Positions 16,739 to 27,401 of a stretch of DNA of 64,000 nt are shown here, in pieces. This DNA is from Spiribacter salilacus (GTDB lineage: Bacteria > Pseudomonadota > Gammaproteobacteria > Nitrococcales > Nitrococcaceae), in contig NZ_WJPP01000001.1 in NCBI RefSeq assembly GCF_009649225.1, forward strand, positions 372,001 to 436,000. Reading direction: 5' to 3'. The position numbers were made by a program, and so were the translations under genes. The notes below the pieces were generated by a model. That model was not told the DNA's origin, did no database searches, and worked only from the letters and a program-made list of their open reading frames with translations. Position 1 is the first letter of the stretch; each line of letters opens with the position of its first letter.

Positions 16739-18781
16739 ATGCGGGCGTTTCGTTTACCGAGATTACGCAAACGCCTTTGGATTGCGGCGGCTGGAGCGGC
16801 AGTTCTTCAAGGCAGTGCTGTCATTGGCTTTGGCCTCGGCGGCCCAGCAACTGTGGCTGTGGCGGTTGCGGTAGCACTCCTCACCCTTTTGCTAGCCTTA
16901 CTGTACGATTTAAAGCTCACACGCCCGCTTGCCGCAACGAGCCGCGGCGCGGAAATCATCGCTAAAACTAACCCCGGGCATCAACTTGAGCTTAGCCAAG
17001 GACATTGGCTCGAACGACTCCCTGAGACGATTGAAAATCTGGGAGCAAACGTTGCCCGAACCCGTCATGAAATGGAAGAGGCTGCCACCAGCTGGAATGT
17101 TCAAATAGAGGCGCGACGCGCAAGGTTAGAAACAATTTTACGGGAGATTCGTGAAGGCGTTTTAGTCTGCGATGATAACGGACGTATCGTCCTTTATAAT
17201 CGTGCCGCTCGACAATTACTAGAAGAAGAGCCCGCGCTTGGTTTGGGCCGCAATATCAATGAAGTCCTTGATGAAGGCCCCCTTCGACACACCCTCAACC
17301 TACTCAGCACAGATGCTGAATTGGTTTGCGCAACGCGCAGTGGAGCGCGTTTAGTTCGTTGTCGCCTCGCCAAACTGCAAACTGACGATCCGGACACCTC
17401 CGGGTTTGTTATGACGCTGCAAGACGTATCGGAGGAGACTCGTGAGGCCTTACGCAGAGAACAGGCACTACGTCGCTCTGTGGAGGCCTTCCGTAATCCT
17501 TTAACAAGCCTTGCTGCGGCAACTCATAGCTTGACCCTTGCGCAGCAAGAGAATATTAAAGATGCCGCCCAGCGCTTTACCGCCATTATTAATGAGGAAA
17601 GCACCCGGCTTGCCGATCATTTCTCTCAACTGTCAAAAGAAACTGGCGCCATGATGACAGACACTTGGCGCCTTGAAGATGTGCATTTAGGCAGCCTAAT
17701 CGATGGCATTCGTGAGCGGCAAAAAACAGGCCTGCCACGCATTCAGGCCAGTGCCGATGTTTGGATATCTGCTGAGCCCTATCTCATTTCTCAAGTCATT
17801 GAAGCGCTTTTAAGACGCTTGCATGAAGAACTTGGCGTAGCCGCACTTGCCCTAATGGGGCGTGAGGAAGGCAGTATGGTCTACATGGACCTGACATGGT
17901 CGGGTGATGTTGCTGCAGCCGAACAACTCGATGAATGGCTCAACGATGGGCTGGAAGATGTGGGTGGCACGGTCACGCTAAGAGAGATACTCGATCGTCA
18001 TGGCACCACAGCCTGGAGTCAACCCGATGTATCGCGTTTTGGCCGCGCTCTACTCCGGCTACCTCTCCCCGGCGCACCAAAGAAGGCAACCCTCGCACCC
18101 GTCATACCCGCACGGCCAGAGTATTACGACTTTGCCATCGAAGAGCAGACCAAGCAGCTTGATCCGCGGGCTGAAGAAACCTTGGAAAATTTGGACTATA
18201 TCGTCTTTGACTGCGAAACAACGGGCCTTGAGCCCAGCCGAGGGGACGAAATTGTCTCTATCGGGGCGGTCCGAATTCATGGCGGGCAAGTCATGCATGG
18301 CGAGACGTTTGAACTACTGGCCAATCCAGGGCGTGATATTCCTGCGCTGGCCACTAGTATTCACGGTATCCGTAACGAAGACATTATTGATGCGCCGCCT
18401 GTAGAGGAGGCTGTCCGCCGCTTTCATGCCTTTGCGGGCAATGCCGTTTTGGTTGGCTTTAATATCGCGTTTGATATGCGGTTTCTAAAGCTTAAACAGC
18501 GAATCAGCGGGGTCGTTTTTGATCATACAACGCTCGATGCGCTGCTATTATCCATACTGCTTCATGACCATACCGGTGAGCATACGATGGAAAGTGTCGC
18601 GCAACGCCTAGGCGTTGGTGTTGGGGGGCGGCATACCGCGCTGGGCGATTCGCTAACCACCGCCGAGATATTTGTGCGCCTGCTTGAGTTACTCCCGGCT
18701 AATGGCATTCAAACGCTAGATAACGCCGTAGCAGCTCAAGAAAAGATGATTGAGTTTAGAAGGCAACAGCGGGCCTTTTAA
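16739..18781 (+). CDS. Membrane-PAS-pseudokinase fused to a DEDDh 3'-5' exonuclease
   Basis: A 680-residue protein with an unusual build. Two membrane spans lie at about residues 14-34 and 38-60, then a helical linker, a PAS domain (about 130-230, ILREIREGVLVCDDNGRIVLYNRAA), and a kinase-like dimerisation segment AFRNPLTSL (about 247) in which the usual histidine of HELRTPL is glutamate. I see no N, G1 or G2 ATP-binding boxes after it. The C-terminal 200 residues are a DnaQ-type exonuclease with all DEDDh residues: D490 and E492 in FDCETTG, an aspartate near 578 in FNIAFDMRF, and H631/D636 in RHTALGD. It probably degrades single-stranded nucleic acid or oligonucleotides under control of a membrane sensor. 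Target and signal are unknown. Confidence 0.85.
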   Translation: MRAFRLPRLRKRLWIAAAGAAVLQGSAVIGFGLGGPATVAVAVAVALLTLLLALLYDLKLTRPLAATSRGAEIIAKTNPGHQLELSQGHWLERLPETIENLGANVARTRHEMEEAATSWNVQIEARRARLETILREIREGVLVCDDNGRIVLYNRAARQLLEEEPALGLGRNINEVLDEGPLRHTLNLLSTDAELVCATRSGARLVRCRLAKLQTDDPDTSGFVMTLQDVSEETREALRREQALRRSVEAFRNPLTSLAAATHSLTLAQQENIKDAAQRFTAIINEESTRLADHFSQLSKETGAMMTDTWRLEDVHLGSLIDGIRERQKTGLPRIQASADVWISAEPYLISQVIEALLRRLHEELGVAALALMGREEGSMVYMDLTWSGDVAAAEQLDEWLNDGLEDVGGTVTLREILDRHGTTAWSQPDVSRFGRALLRLPLPGAPKKATLAPVIPARPEYYDFAIEEQTKQLDPRAEETLENLDYIVFDCETTGLEPSRGDEIVSIGAVRIHGGQVMHGETFELLANPGRDIPALATSIHGIRNEDIIDAPPVEEAVRRFHAFAGNAVLVGFNIAFDMRFLKLKQRISGVVFDHTTLDALLLSILLHDHTGEHTMESVAQRLGVGVGGRHTALGDSLTTAEIFVRLLELLPANGIQTLDNAVAAQEKMIEFRRQQRAF

Positions 18782-18799
18782 CAAGACCCGCTGATTTTT
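18767..18799 (+). terminator. Intrinsic terminator after the exonuclease gene
   Basis: CAGCGGG and CCCGCTG pair across a 13-base loop and are followed by ATTTTT. The left arm overlaps the last codons of the exonuclease gene. It lies between convergent exonuclease and pnp genes and may stop both, although the minus-strand T-tract is weak. Confidence 0.75.
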
Positions 18800-18808
18800 A
18801 TGGAAGAA

Positions 18809-20920
18809 TTACTCTTCGACAGGGGCTTCTTCAAGCGCCTTTATGCTGAGGCGGATGCGTCCCTGCCGATCCACTTCGAGCACTTTAACTTTGACTGACT
18901 GCCCTTCTGAGAGCTCATCGGCCACCGTTTCTACCCGGTTATGCGAGATTTGTGAGATGTGCACAAGCCCATCTCGGCCAGGCAGAATATTCACAAACGC
19001 GCCAAAGTCCATCAGTTTAATGACTTTGCCTTCGTAAACCTGGCCCACTTCAACATCTGCCGTTAACAATTCAATTCGACGACGCGCCTCTTCACCCGCC
19101 GCTTTATCAACTGAACCAATTGTGACGGTGCCGTCATCCTGAATATCGATCGTTGTGCCGGTTTCTTCGGTGAGCGTACGAATTGTGGCACCACCCTTAC
19201 CGATTACGTCACGAATCTTCTCTGGATCAATACGCAGGGTAATCAAACGGGGGGCATAAGCCGACATTTCATCGCGATGCTCGGTGATAACCGCATTCAT
19301 CTTATCGAGGATATGCAATCGTCCTTCACGGGCTTGCGACAGGGCCTGCTCCATGATTTCGCGCGTAATGCCTTGGATTTTGATATCCATCTGCAAGGCG
19401 GTTACCCCATCTTTGGAACCCGCCACTTTGAAATCCATGTCACCGAGATGATCTTCATCACCCAAAATATCGGTTAGCACGGCAAATTGATCGGCATCTT
19501 TGATCAAGCCCATGGCGATGCCCGCCACTGGCGCCTTAATCGGCACACCGGCATCCATCAACGATAAGCTGGTACCGCAAACGGAGGCCATTGAGCTTGA
19601 ACCATTAGACTCGGTAATTTCAGAGACCACTCTCACCACGTAAGGGCAATCTTCAGGTTCAGGCATGACCGCCTGAATACCGCGTTTGGCTAACTTGCCA
19701 TGACCGATTTCACGTCGCTTTGGTGAACCCACAAACCCAGTCTCGCCCACGCAATACGGAGGGAAGTTGTAATGCAGCATAAATGGCTCGCGGCGCTCGC
19801 CCTCGATCGCATCAATGATTTGCGCGTCGCGCCCTGTTCCAAGTGTAGTCACAACAATGGCTTGGGTTTCGCCACGCGTAAAGATGGCCGAGCCATGAGT
19901 ACGCGGTAGGGTACCTACCTCAATATCAATCGGACGCACTGTTCGGATATCACGGCCGTCAATACGGGCTTCACCAGCCAGGATACGTCCGCGTACGATT
20001 TTCTTTTCGAGTGATTTAAAGCTATCGGACACCTCATCAGCTGACCAGCCTTCACGCTCGTCAGGAATAGCGACCAGTTCATTAGCCACTTGCTCACGCA
20101 CCGCCGCAATGGCTTCTTGGCGAGCCTGTTTATCGGCAATAGCGTAGGCTTCGGTTAGCGATACCTGTGCAACCTGCGCAACTTTCTCTGCCAATGTTTC
20201 ATCAGCCGGCGGCGCTGACCACTCCCACCGTGGCTTACCCGCTTCTGCAGCCAATTCATTAATTGCATTAATGGCAGACTGCATTTGTTCATGACCGTAA
20301 AGAACGGCATCAAGCATGGTTTGCTCAGGCAGGCAGTTTGCCTCTGACTCCACCATCAATACGGCATCTTTGGTACCGGCAACCACTAAATCTAAATCTG
20401 AACCCTCAAGCTGGCTGATCGTAGGGTTGAGCAAGAACTGGCCATCTTTGTAGCCAACGCGCGCTGCGCCCACGGGGCCGTCGAAGGGGACACCCGATAC
20501 CGCAAGCGCTGCAGACGTACCGATGATGGCAGGAATATCAGGATCCACATCAGGGTTTAGCGAGATAACCGTAGCGATCACCTGCACTTCATTGGAGAAC
20601 CCTTCGGGAAATAACGGGCGAATTGGCCGGTCAATTAACCGCGACACCAAGGTTTCTTTTTCGCTAGGACGGCCTTCACGTTTAAAAAAGCCCCCAGGAA
20701 TTTTACCAGCCGCGTAAGTACGCTCTTGGTAGTTAACCGTCAGCGGCAAAAAAGACCGCCCCGGTACTTCTTCGCGCTTACCAACGACTGTGACCAGCAC
20801 AACCGTTTCAGACATATTCACTAAGACAGCGCCCGTTGCTTGGCGCGCGATTTTTCCGGTTTCTATCGTTACGGTTTGTTCGCCAAACTGAAACGACTTC
20901 TTGACAGCAGTAGGAGTCAC
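18809..20920 (-). CDS. pnp: Polyribonucleotide nucleotidyltransferase (PNPase)
   Basis: A full-length 703-residue phosphorolytic 3'-5' exoribonuclease and core degradosome enzyme. It has two RNase PH-like domains (about 1-210 and 310-540), a KH domain with [12 protein letters not shown] (about 560-580) and a C-terminal S1 domain (about 620-690, [27 protein letters not shown] begins it). The start is GTG at 20920, with AAGGGTG upstream. It follows rpsO by 35 bases at the end of the rimP-nusA-infB-rbfA-truB-rpsO-pnp cluster. In E. coli pnp is autoregulated through its leader processed by RNase III; I did not find a clear long stem here. Confidence 0.98.
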   Translation of the reverse strand: MTPTAVKKSFQFGEQTVTIETGKIARQATGAVLVNMSETVVLVTVVGKREEVPGRSFLPLTVNYQERTYAAGKIPGGFFKREGRPSEKETLVSRLIDRPIRPLFPEGFSNEVQVIATVISLNPDVDPDIPAIIGTSAALAVSGVPFDGPVGAARVGYKDGQFLLNPTISQLEGSDLDLVVAGTKDAVLMVESEANCLPEQTMLDAVLYGHEQMQSAINAINELAAEAGKPRWEWSAPPADETLAEKVAQVAQVSLTEAYAIADKQARQEAIAAVREQVANELVAIPDEREGWSADEVSDSFKSLEKKIVRGRILAGEARIDGRDIRTVRPIDIEVGTLPRTHGSAIFTRGETQAIVVTTLGTGRDAQIIDAIEGERREPFMLHYNFPPYCVGETGFVGSPKRREIGHGKLAKRGIQAVMPEPEDCPYVVRVVSEITESNGSSSMASVCGTSLSLMDAGVPIKAPVAGIAMGLIKDADQFAVLTDILGDEDHLGDMDFKVAGSKDGVTALQMDIKIQGITREIMEQALSQAREGRLHILDKMNAVITEHRDEMSAYAPRLITLRIDPEKIRDVIGKGGATIRTLTEETGTTIDIQDDGTVTIGSVDKAAGEEARRRIELLTADVEVGQVYEGKVIKLMDFGAFVNILPGRDGLVHISQISHNRVETVADELSEGQSVKVKVLEVDRQGRIRLSIKALEEAPVEE

Positions 20921-20955
20921 TATATTTTCACCCTTGATCAGTTTTGTTCAGTGTC

Positions 20956-21225
20956 TTACTTACGCAGTTTGAGACGCTCGATAACGCTCTGGTACCGCTC
21001 AAGACTGGTGCGGTGGAGATAGTCAAGCAACTGCCGGCGGTGATTGACCAGTTTAAGCAAGCCGCGGCGAGAATGATGATCTTGCTTATGACTTGAGAAA
21101 TGCTCGGTCAAATGCTGAATACGCGCGGTAAGTAGCGCAATCTGAACTTCCGGTGATCCGGTATCGCCATCGGAGCGACCATAGTTTTGGACAATCTCCT
21201 GCTTTTGGGCGGCATTTAGGGACAT
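20956..21225 (-). CDS. rpsO: 30S ribosomal protein S15
   Basis: An 89-residue primary 16S rRNA-binding protein of the small subunit platform, with the family core [33 protein letters not shown] and the C-terminal [12 protein letters not shown]. Length is exactly that of E. coli S15. AGGAG lies just before the ATG. It sits between truB and pnp as in most proteobacteria. Confidence 0.98.
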   Translation of the reverse strand: MSLNAAQKQEIVQNYGRSDGDTGSPEVQIALLTARIQHLTEHFSSHKQDHHSRRGLLKLVNHRRQLLDYLHRTSLERYQSVIERLKLRK

Positions 21226-21269
21226 CGATGACTCCTGATTGATTCTTTTATCTCAACTAAACGAGCATT

Positions 21270-22199
21270 CTAGCCTTGGCGAGGGCGCTGGACAAGCAAT
21301 CTTCTAGGCGCAACGCACAATTCCTCTTGAATTTCTCCCATACCCAGCAACTCTCCCTGTGCATCATGCACTCTAACTAGGGCGCCCACATCATCTGATT
21401 GAGTGGGCACGGTCTGTCCTTGACAGAAATACTCGGCTTTCTCTGTGGCAATCGTCACGGCCGGCCAGCCTGCAAGCCCCGCATCGATTGGCTGAAGCAG
21501 CGCCTCAACTGCACTAACTCCATTACTAGCGGCTAGCCGCTCAAGCGCCTCCAGCTCTATCATTGGTGCCTGTTTAAATGGGCCAAGCGACACCCGCCGG
21601 AGCGTATCTACGTGGGCACCACAGCCTAACCGCTCGCCGATATCGCCCACCAACGTGCGAATGTAAGTGCCTTTTGAGCAACGAACAAATAAAGACAGCC
21701 GATTCCCTGCGTATTTTTCCACACGTAACTCGTGCACGGTAATCGAGCGTGGCGGCCGCTCAACCTCGACCCCTTCACGCGCAATCTCATACAGGCGACG
21801 CCCTTCGTGCTTAAGCGCGGAATACATCGGAGGGATTTGCTCTTGTTTACCCCGAAATTCCGCAAGCACATCCTCAATCTGTGCGTCAGATAGGGCCGGC
21901 ACATTGCGCTCAAGAACAATTTCGCCCTCACGATCACCCGTTGTGGTCGTGGCCCCTAAATGCGCCGTCGTCAGGTAGGTTTTTTCAGCCCCAAGTAGCC
22001 ACTCAGAAATCCGTGTAGCCCGCCCAAAACACAAAACCAAAAGGCCTGTAGCTAAAGGATCTAAACTACCGGTATGCCCACCTTTTCGGGCATTCAGCAA
22101 CCGACTGACGCGGCGCAAAGCGTGATTGGAGCTAATCCCTTCGGGTTTGTCGAGCAGCAGAATCCCATCGATATCTCTGCCATTTCTGCGTCGCGGCAC
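21270..22199 (-). CDS. truB: tRNA pseudouridine(55) synthase
   Basis: A protein of about 309 residues that makes pseudouridine 55 in the T-loop of tRNAs. It has the N-terminal LLLDKPEGISSNHALRRV and the catalytic aspartate in GHTGSLDPLATGLLVLCFG. The KGTYIRTLVGDIGE motif and a C-terminal PUA-like region follow. I chose the GTG at 22199 (giving VPRRRNGRDIDG), eight bases after the rbfA stop. This gives the normal family length, whereas an ATG at 22241 would overlap rbfA by 35 bases and add 14 residues not typical of TruB. Confidence 0.95.
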   Translation of the reverse strand: MPRRRNGRDIDGILLLDKPEGISSNHALRRVSRLLNARKGGHTGSLDPLATGLLVLCFGRATRISEWLLGAEKTYLTTAHLGATTTTGDREGEIVLERNVPALSDAQIEDVLAEFRGKQEQIPPMYSALKHEGRRLYEIAREGVEVERPPRSITVHELRVEKYAGNRLSLFVRCSKGTYIRTLVGDIGERLGCGAHVDTLRRVSLGPFKQAPMIELEALERLAASNGVSAVEALLQPIDAGLAGWPAVTIATEKAEYFCQGQTVPTQSDDVGALVRVHDAQGELLGMGEIQEELCVAPRRLLVQRPRQG

Positions 22200-22206
22200 G
22201 AGACAA

Positions 22207-22572
22207 TCAATCCTCTGGCTTACGCTCAACCACCTCATCAATCAACTGATTAAGGCGGGCGCCACGATCAAAGACAGGATCATGATGGAATTTCAGTGCT
22301 GGCACGGTTCGTAACTGCACTCGTCGCGAAAGACCGCGCCGCAAAAACCCGGCTGCCCCGTTTAACACGCGAGTCATCGCCTGCGAGGCCTCGGCATCCA
22401 TTCCAAGCCCGGTAACGTACACATCAGCATGCGCAAAATCCCGACTCACCCGCACCTCAGAGACGGTTACGGACCCAACACGTGGGTCACGAACCTCATC
22501 TCGAATCAGCTCGGCAAGCTCGCGTTGCACTTGCTCAGCCACTCGATGGCTGCGTGAGAAGTCCTTAGGCAT
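22207..22572 (-). CDS. rbfA: 30S ribosome-binding factor A
   Basis: A 121-residue KH-like factor for maturation of the 16S rRNA 5' end and for cold adaptation. It shows the N-terminal RSHRVAEQVQRELAELI, RDPRVGSVTVSEVRVSRDF and the C-terminal RTVPALKFHHDPVFDRG. It lies 11 bases downstream of infB, as in related genomes. Confidence 0.97.
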   Translation of the reverse strand: MPKDFSRSHRVAEQVQRELAELIRDEVRDPRVGSVTVSEVRVSRDFAHADVYVTGLGMDAEASQAMTRVLNGAAGFLRRGLSRRVQLRTVPALKFHHDPVFDRGARLNQLIDEVVERKPED

Positions 22573-22583
22573 TCCCGTAACCC

Positions 22584-25196
22584 CTATAGGCTACGCTGAA
22601 TGGTGATACGCTCGTAACACTCAATTTGATCGCCTGGCCGCACATCGTTGTAATTTTTCACGCCAATACCACACTCTGTGCCGGAGCGAACTTCTTTCAC
22701 GTCATCTTTAAACCGGCGCAGCGACTCCAGTGCGCCCTCAAAGACCACAACGCTATCGCGTAGCACACGAATCGGATTGTTGCGTTTCACAACACCGTCG
22801 ACCACCAAACAGCCGGCAATCTGCCCAAGCTGTGATGACCTGAAGACATCACGCACCTCGGCAAGGCCAATAATCTGCTCTTGAGTTTCCGGCTCAAGCA
22901 TCCCACTAATGGCGGCTTTGAGCTGATCAATCGCGTCATAAATAATGCTGTAATAATAAAGCTCTACGCCCGTTTCCTGCGCCAAGCGACGCGCCTTTGC
23001 ATCGGCACGTACGTTAAACCCAATCAACAACGCCTCAGAGGCAAGCGCCAGGTTCACATCAGATTCGTTGATGGCGCCCACACCCGTTGAGATTGCCGTA
23101 ATACGGACTTCTTCATTGGAGAGGTTAACCAATGACTGGGTCAGCGCCTCAACAGAGCCCTGCACATCACCCTTGACCACCAGGTTAACGGTTTTAACCT
23201 CTTGGTCTTGCATCTGCGAGAAGATTTCTTCCATATTAGCGGCTTTCTGCGCCTGCAACCGTTTATCACGGCTTTTCTCACGGCGACGATCTGCTAATTC
23301 CCGCGCTTTTTTCTCGTCTTCAACGGCAAGAACTTCATCGCCGGCTTCCGGCAGACCTGATAAACCCAGCACAACCGCAGGGGTTGATGGGCCAGCTTCC
23401 TCAATTCGCTCACCGCGCTCATCCAGTAGCGCCCGTACCCGACCATATTCGCTGCCGGAAATAATATTATCTCCCTGGCGCAGCACCCCGTTACGAATCA
23501 GCACGGTTGCGACCGGGCCGCGTCCACGATCCAAACTAGACTCAACCACCACACCGGTGGCGGGGCAATCCTGAACAGCTGTTAGCTCTAACAACTCAGC
23601 CTGCAGAGCAATAGCGCTAAGTAAGTCTTCAACCCCTTCGCCGGTTAACGCAGAGCAAGGGATAAACTGCGTATCGCCACCCCATTCCTCGGGGATAACT
23701 TCTAGAGCACCGAGTTCAGTTTTAACACGATCGGGATCTGAATCCTCGCGATCGATCTTATTAACGGCAACGACAATGGGCACGCCCGCCGCTCGCGCGT
23801 GTTTAACGGCCTCTTCCGTCTGTGGCATCACCCCGTCATCGGCTGCTACTACAAGCACAACCACATCGGTGACCTGCGCCCCACGCGCGCGCATGGCAGT
23901 AAATGCCTCATGCCCAGGTGTATCGAGGAAGGTCAGATCGCCACGATCACTAGAAACCCGATAGGCACCCACATGCTGAGTAATACCGCCTGCTTCGCCT
24001 GCAGCCACTTTGGCCCGGCGAATGTAGTCCAGTAACGTCGTCTTACCATGGTCAACATGACCCATAATGGTGACTACTGGTGGCCGACTGACCTTCTCAC
24101 CCTCGGGCTCACCAGAGCGGCCGAAAACGGCTTCCTCTAAATCTTCTTCACGCACCACATGCGGACGATGGCCCATCTCTTCGACCAATAAGATCGCGGT
24201 ATCCTGATCAATCGCCTGATTAATCGTGGCCATCACACCTTGTTTCATCATCTCCTTAATCAGGTCGGCCGCCTTCACACTCATGCGCTGGGCTAGTTCG
24301 CCTACCGTAATCGATTCAGGAATCTGTACGTCACGCACAACCGGTGCTGTTGGACGCTCAAACTCTTGCTGCAATGCGGTGCTTGCCGCGCCCGCAGGCC
24401 CACGAGCCGACCGCGCCGTACGGCCATCTGGTTTCTTGCGGCCCTTACCTTTACCACGAGACGCCTTTCGCGCCGCGCGCTCTTCAGACTCACGCTCACG
24501 CTTAGCCTCAGCAGCTAGCCGTTTGCGCTCTTTTTCGTCTTCAATTTCTTTTTTACGGGCGGCCTCTGAGTCGGCTTTTGCCTGCTCTGCCTCGATGTCT
24601 GCAATGCTTGCCTCAGCTTCGGGCTCCGACGCTGGCTCGGCATCTGCAGGTTGTTTATCAGATGACACAACAGCGGCTTCTTTAGCTGCTGCCTCGGCTG
24701 CCGCGGCTTCGGCTTCAGCTGCAGCTGCCTCGGCTGCGGCGGCGGCGGCTGCCTCTTCTGCCGCCGCGGCTGCAGCAGCTAAATCGTCGGCGAGGACTCG
24801 CTCAAGAACATGCACGTCTTGCTCGGCCGCTTCGGCCTCAACAACGCTGCGCTTAACGTAGGTGCGCTTTTTACGCACTTCCACATTAACGGTACGTGCT
24901 GATGCAGGACTGCGAGTTCCTCTGGCCCCGGCGCGTCTCTCACCGCCGCCAGACGGCATTTTCAGTTGACTATGGCTACGGCGTTTGAGGGTGATTTGTG
25001 ATGGCGCTCCATCCTCACCTTCCTCAGATCGCCCATGCGTTTTACGCAGATGCTCTAGCAACGCTTCTTTGTCTGCATCACTCAACACAGCATCGGGATC
25101 GTCGCTGGCAACACCTGCCTCACGAAGCTGCACCACAACCCGCTCAAGCGGAACGTCTGTGCGCTCGGCAAATTCTCTAATCGTGTTCTGCGACAT
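22584..25196 (-). CDS. infB: Translation initiation factor IF-2
   Basis: An 870-residue GTPase that brings fMet-tRNA to the 30S subunit. It has an N-terminal IF2-N subdomain (about residues 1-50), then a long charged and alanine/glutamate-rich linker (about 120-265). A second IF2-N-like segment ([22 protein letters not shown]) follows, then the G domain with GHVDHGKTT (G1), DTPGHEAF (G3) and NKIDRE (G4), and domains II to IV at the C-terminus. I prefer the ATG at 25196, which has GGAGGT eight bases upstream, to the GTG three codons earlier. The linker DNA is repetitive GCN-rich sequence and gives long spurious open frames on the other strand. Confidence 0.98.
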   Translation of the reverse strand: MSQNTIREFAERTDVPLERVVVQLREAGVASDDPDAVLSDADKEALLEHLRKTHGRSEEGEDGAPSQITLKRRSHSQLKMPSGGGERRAGARGTRSPASARTVNVEVRKKRTYVKRSVVEAEAAEQDVHVLERVLADDLAAAAAAAEEAAAAAAAEAAAAEAEAAAAEAAAKEAAVVSSDKQPADAEPASEPEAEASIADIEAEQAKADSEAARKKEIEDEKERKRLAAEAKRERESEERAARKASRGKGKGRKKPDGRTARSARGPAGAASTALQQEFERPTAPVVRDVQIPESITVGELAQRMSVKAADLIKEMMKQGVMATINQAIDQDTAILLVEEMGHRPHVVREEDLEEAVFGRSGEPEGEKVSRPPVVTIMGHVDHGKTTLLDYIRRAKVAAGEAGGITQHVGAYRVSSDRGDLTFLDTPGHEAFTAMRARGAQVTDVVVLVVAADDGVMPQTEEAVKHARAAGVPIVVAVNKIDREDSDPDRVKTELGALEVIPEEWGGDTQFIPCSALTGEGVEDLLSAIALQAELLELTAVQDCPATGVVVESSLDRGRGPVATVLIRNGVLRQGDNIISGSEYGRVRALLDERGERIEEAGPSTPAVVLGLSGLPEAGDEVLAVEDEKKARELADRRREKSRDKRLQAQKAANMEEIFSQMQDQEVKTVNLVVKGDVQGSVEALTQSLVNLSNEEVRITAISTGVGAINESDVNLALASEALLIGFNVRADAKARRLAQETGVELYYYSIIYDAIDQLKAAISGMLEPETQEQIIGLAEVRDVFRSSQLGQIAGCLVVDGVVKRNNPIRVLRDSVVVFEGALESLRRFKDDVKEVRSGTECGIGVKNYNDVRPGDQIECYERITIQRSL

Positions 25197-25228
25197 TTCT
25201 ACCACCTCCGTCTACGGATATGCCTGGA

Positions 25229-26725
25229 CTACGCCTGGCCGCCTTGTTCTTCGGCAAACCATGGCTCGCGCGCTTTCATAATCAGCGCCCCAGCACGCTC
25301 CGCATCGAGACCTTCAACATCCAACAAATCATCTACAGACTGCTCAGCCAAATCTTCCATGGTTCGAATACCAGCGGCAGCTAATCGCTCAGCCAAGCCC
25401 GGATCTATTCCTTCCATTGCCAGCAAGTCCTCAGCCGGCCCGGTCGCGGCCTGAGCTTCTGCCTCGCGCTCTGCGAGTACGTCTCTGGCGCGTTGACGCA
25501 GCGTATTCACCAAGTCCTCATCAAAGCCTTCAATCTCCAGCAACTCTGCTGTTGGCACATAGGCTACCTCCTCCACACTGGAGAATCCCTCCTCTACCAA
25601 CAGTGCCGCAAGATCATCATCTGCATCAAGCTGCGCAATAAATAGGTTCACCAACTCTGCCGCTTCCGCTTCGCTCTTTGCTTCCGCTTCGTCGGCCGTC
25701 ATAACATTGAGTTCCCAGCCGGTCAGCTCACTGGCTAAACGAACGTTTTGCCCACCCCGACCGATCGCTTGGGAGAGCTGATCTTCGCCAACAGCGATAT
25801 CCATACTGTGCCGATCTTCGTCTACAACGATAGACTCCACTTCCGCCGGCGCCATTGCGTTAATCACAAATTGAGCGGGATTTTCGTCCCACAAAATAAT
25901 GTCGATACGCTCGCCCGAAAGCTCATTAGAAACGGCCTGCACGCGCGAGCCGCGCATTCCAACACAGGCGCCGACCGGATCAATTCGAACATCAAGCGCA
26001 TGCACAGCAATCTTTGCCCGCATACCAGGGTCTCTGGCCGCACCCAGGATTTCTAAAAGATCCTGCCCCACTTCCGGCACCTCAATTTTAAACAGCTCAA
26101 GCAAAAATTCAGGTGCTGCGCGGCTAGCAAAGAGTTGTGGCCCACGCACTTCCTCTCTGACCTCACGCAACCATGCGCGCAAACGATCCCCGGGTCGCAC
26201 GGCTTCCCGCGGAATCATTTCTTCTCGCGGAATAAAGGCCTCGGCATTGCCACCGAGATCCAAAAATACGTTACCTCGCTCAGCGCGCTTTACAATGCCG
26301 GTAATTAATTCGCCAACTCGGTCGCGATAGGCTTCAATCACTTTCGCCCGTTCTGCCTCGCGCACTTTCTGAACGATCACCTGCTTGGCCGCTTGTGCCG
26401 CAATGCGACCGAAATCAACCGAAGGCAGTGGCTCTTCGATTACATCCCCAACGTTCAGGCTAGCATCCTGAGCCTGCGCCGTCGTAACGGGAATTTGCTG
26501 TTCCGGAAATTCGATTTCTTCATCATCAGCGACCACAAGCCACTGCCGGACGGTTTCGTAATCTCCCGTCTTTCGATCAACCGAGACTCGGGCTTTTATT
26601 TCCTCGTCATGGCGCTTTTCCGTTGCTGAGGCCAATGCAGCCTCAATGGCTTCGAAAATAACCTCTTGCTCAACGCCTTTCTCATTAGCGATTGCATCCA
26701 CAACCAGCAGAATTTCTTTGCTCAT
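25229..26725 (-). CDS. nusA: Transcription termination/antitermination factor NusA
   Basis: A 498-residue RNA polymerase-associated factor. In order it has an N-terminal polymerase-binding domain, an S1 domain (about 135-200, [21 protein letters not shown]), two KH domains ([17 protein letters not shown] and [13 protein letters not shown]), and two C-terminal acidic helix-hairpin-helix repeats (about 370-420 and 445-490) typical of gammaproteobacterial NusA. The ATG at 26725 (MSKEILLV) has GGAAGGA upstream; an earlier start at 26752 overlaps rimP control sequence and is not family-like. It lies 33 bases after rimP and 32 before infB. Confidence 0.98.
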   Translation of the reverse strand: MSKEILLVVDAIANEKGVEQEVIFEAIEAALASATEKRHDEEIKARVSVDRKTGDYETVRQWLVVADDEEIEFPEQQIPVTTAQAQDASLNVGDVIEEPLPSVDFGRIAAQAAKQVIVQKVREAERAKVIEAYRDRVGELITGIVKRAERGNVFLDLGGNAEAFIPREEMIPREAVRPGDRLRAWLREVREEVRGPQLFASRAAPEFLLELFKIEVPEVGQDLLEILGAARDPGMRAKIAVHALDVRIDPVGACVGMRGSRVQAVSNELSGERIDIILWDENPAQFVINAMAPAEVESIVVDEDRHSMDIAVGEDQLSQAIGRGGQNVRLASELTGWELNVMTADEAEAKSEAEAAELVNLFIAQLDADDDLAALLVEEGFSSVEEVAYVPTAELLEIEGFDEDLVNTLRQRARDVLAEREAEAQAATGPAEDLLAMEGIDPGLAERLAAAGIRTMEDLAEQSVDDLLDVEGLDAERAGALIMKAREPWFAEEQGGQA

Positions 26726-26758
26726 CGTCCTTCCATTCTCCCGATGGCCCAACTTAAC

Positions 26759-27211
26759 TCAGGGCTCGAGCTCTATAAATGCTCGATCAATGTCTGTAAG
26801 AGAAACAGCAACCTGCTCCCCATCCTCTTCAATCACGACGGTGTCACCTTGCAAACCCACTAACCGGCCCTGAAGTTTGCGGCGGCCGTTTATCAAGCCG
26901 CGCAGCCGAATTCGAGCTTGCTCACCAGCGAAGCGCTCAAAATCTGACCATTCAAATACTGGGCGGTCTAAACCCGGTGAGGAAACCTCTAACGTGTACT
27001 CACCCGGAATGGGGTCTTCTACGTCAAGGACACCGCTGACCTGATGGCTTACCCGCGCGCAGTCGTCTACTTCAACGCCTTCGGGGCTATCGATGTAAAT
27101 TCGCAAAAGCCCCTGACGCCGGGCGGGATGGTACTCCGCTCCAACGAATTCGTATCCTAACCCCTCAACCGTTGGGCGGATAAGATTAATTACGCGATCT
27201 GGCGCTCTCAT
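26759..27211 (-). CDS. rimP: Ribosome maturation factor RimP
   Basis: A 150-residue protein for 30S subunit maturation, with the conserved GLGYEFVGAEYHPARRQGLLRIYID, VSGVLDVEDPIPGEYTLEVSSPGLDRP and a C-terminal SH3-like domain. It is first in the nusA operon. An intrinsic terminator separates it from the tRNA-fMet gene upstream, so part of its expression must come by readthrough or from a promoter I did not identify. Confidence 0.97.
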   Translation of the reverse strand: MRAPDRVINLIRPTVEGLGYEFVGAEYHPARRQGLLRIYIDSPEGVEVDDCARVSHQVSGVLDVEDPIPGEYTLEVSSPGLDRPVFEWSDFERFAGEQARIRLRGLINGRRKLQGRLVGLQGDTVVIEEDGEQVAVSLTDIDRAFIELEP

Positions 27212-27237
27212 TCATCCTGCTTCCGACTTATGCCGGA

Positions 27238-27266
27238 ACAAAAAAAAAAGGCCGTCAAACGGCCTT
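27238..27266 (-). terminator. Intrinsic terminator after tRNA-fMet
   Basis: On the minus strand AAGGCCGT pairs with ACGGCCTT across a 3-base loop and is followed by a run of about ten T residues. It lies between the initiator tRNA gene and rimP and should end most tRNA transcripts while letting some pass into the nusA operon. Confidence 0.9.
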
Positions 27267-27282
27267 CCCAATGATGCCTATT

Positions 27283-27359
<77 letters not shown>

Positions 27360-27372
27360 ACCGACCTCGACA

Positions 27373-27401
27373 AGCATAGGGATGCGCGCCGGTTTTTTCA
27401 A
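27373..27401 (-). promoter_or_regulatory. Sigma-70 promoter of tRNA-fMet
   Basis: On the minus strand TTGAAA (27396-27401) is followed after exactly 17 bases by TATGCT (27373-27378). Transcription would start near 27366, seven bases before the mature tRNA. The region between -10 and the start is GC-rich (TGTCGAGG), as in stringently controlled promoters. The -35 box overlaps the stop codon of the DUF2818 gene. Confidence 0.65.

Noticed and set aside
24226-24861. Long plus-strand frame of about 211 residues, alanine/serine-rich
   Set aside because: It is the mirror of the GCN-repeat linker and nearby codons of infB on the minus strand. The low-complexity composition explains its openness.
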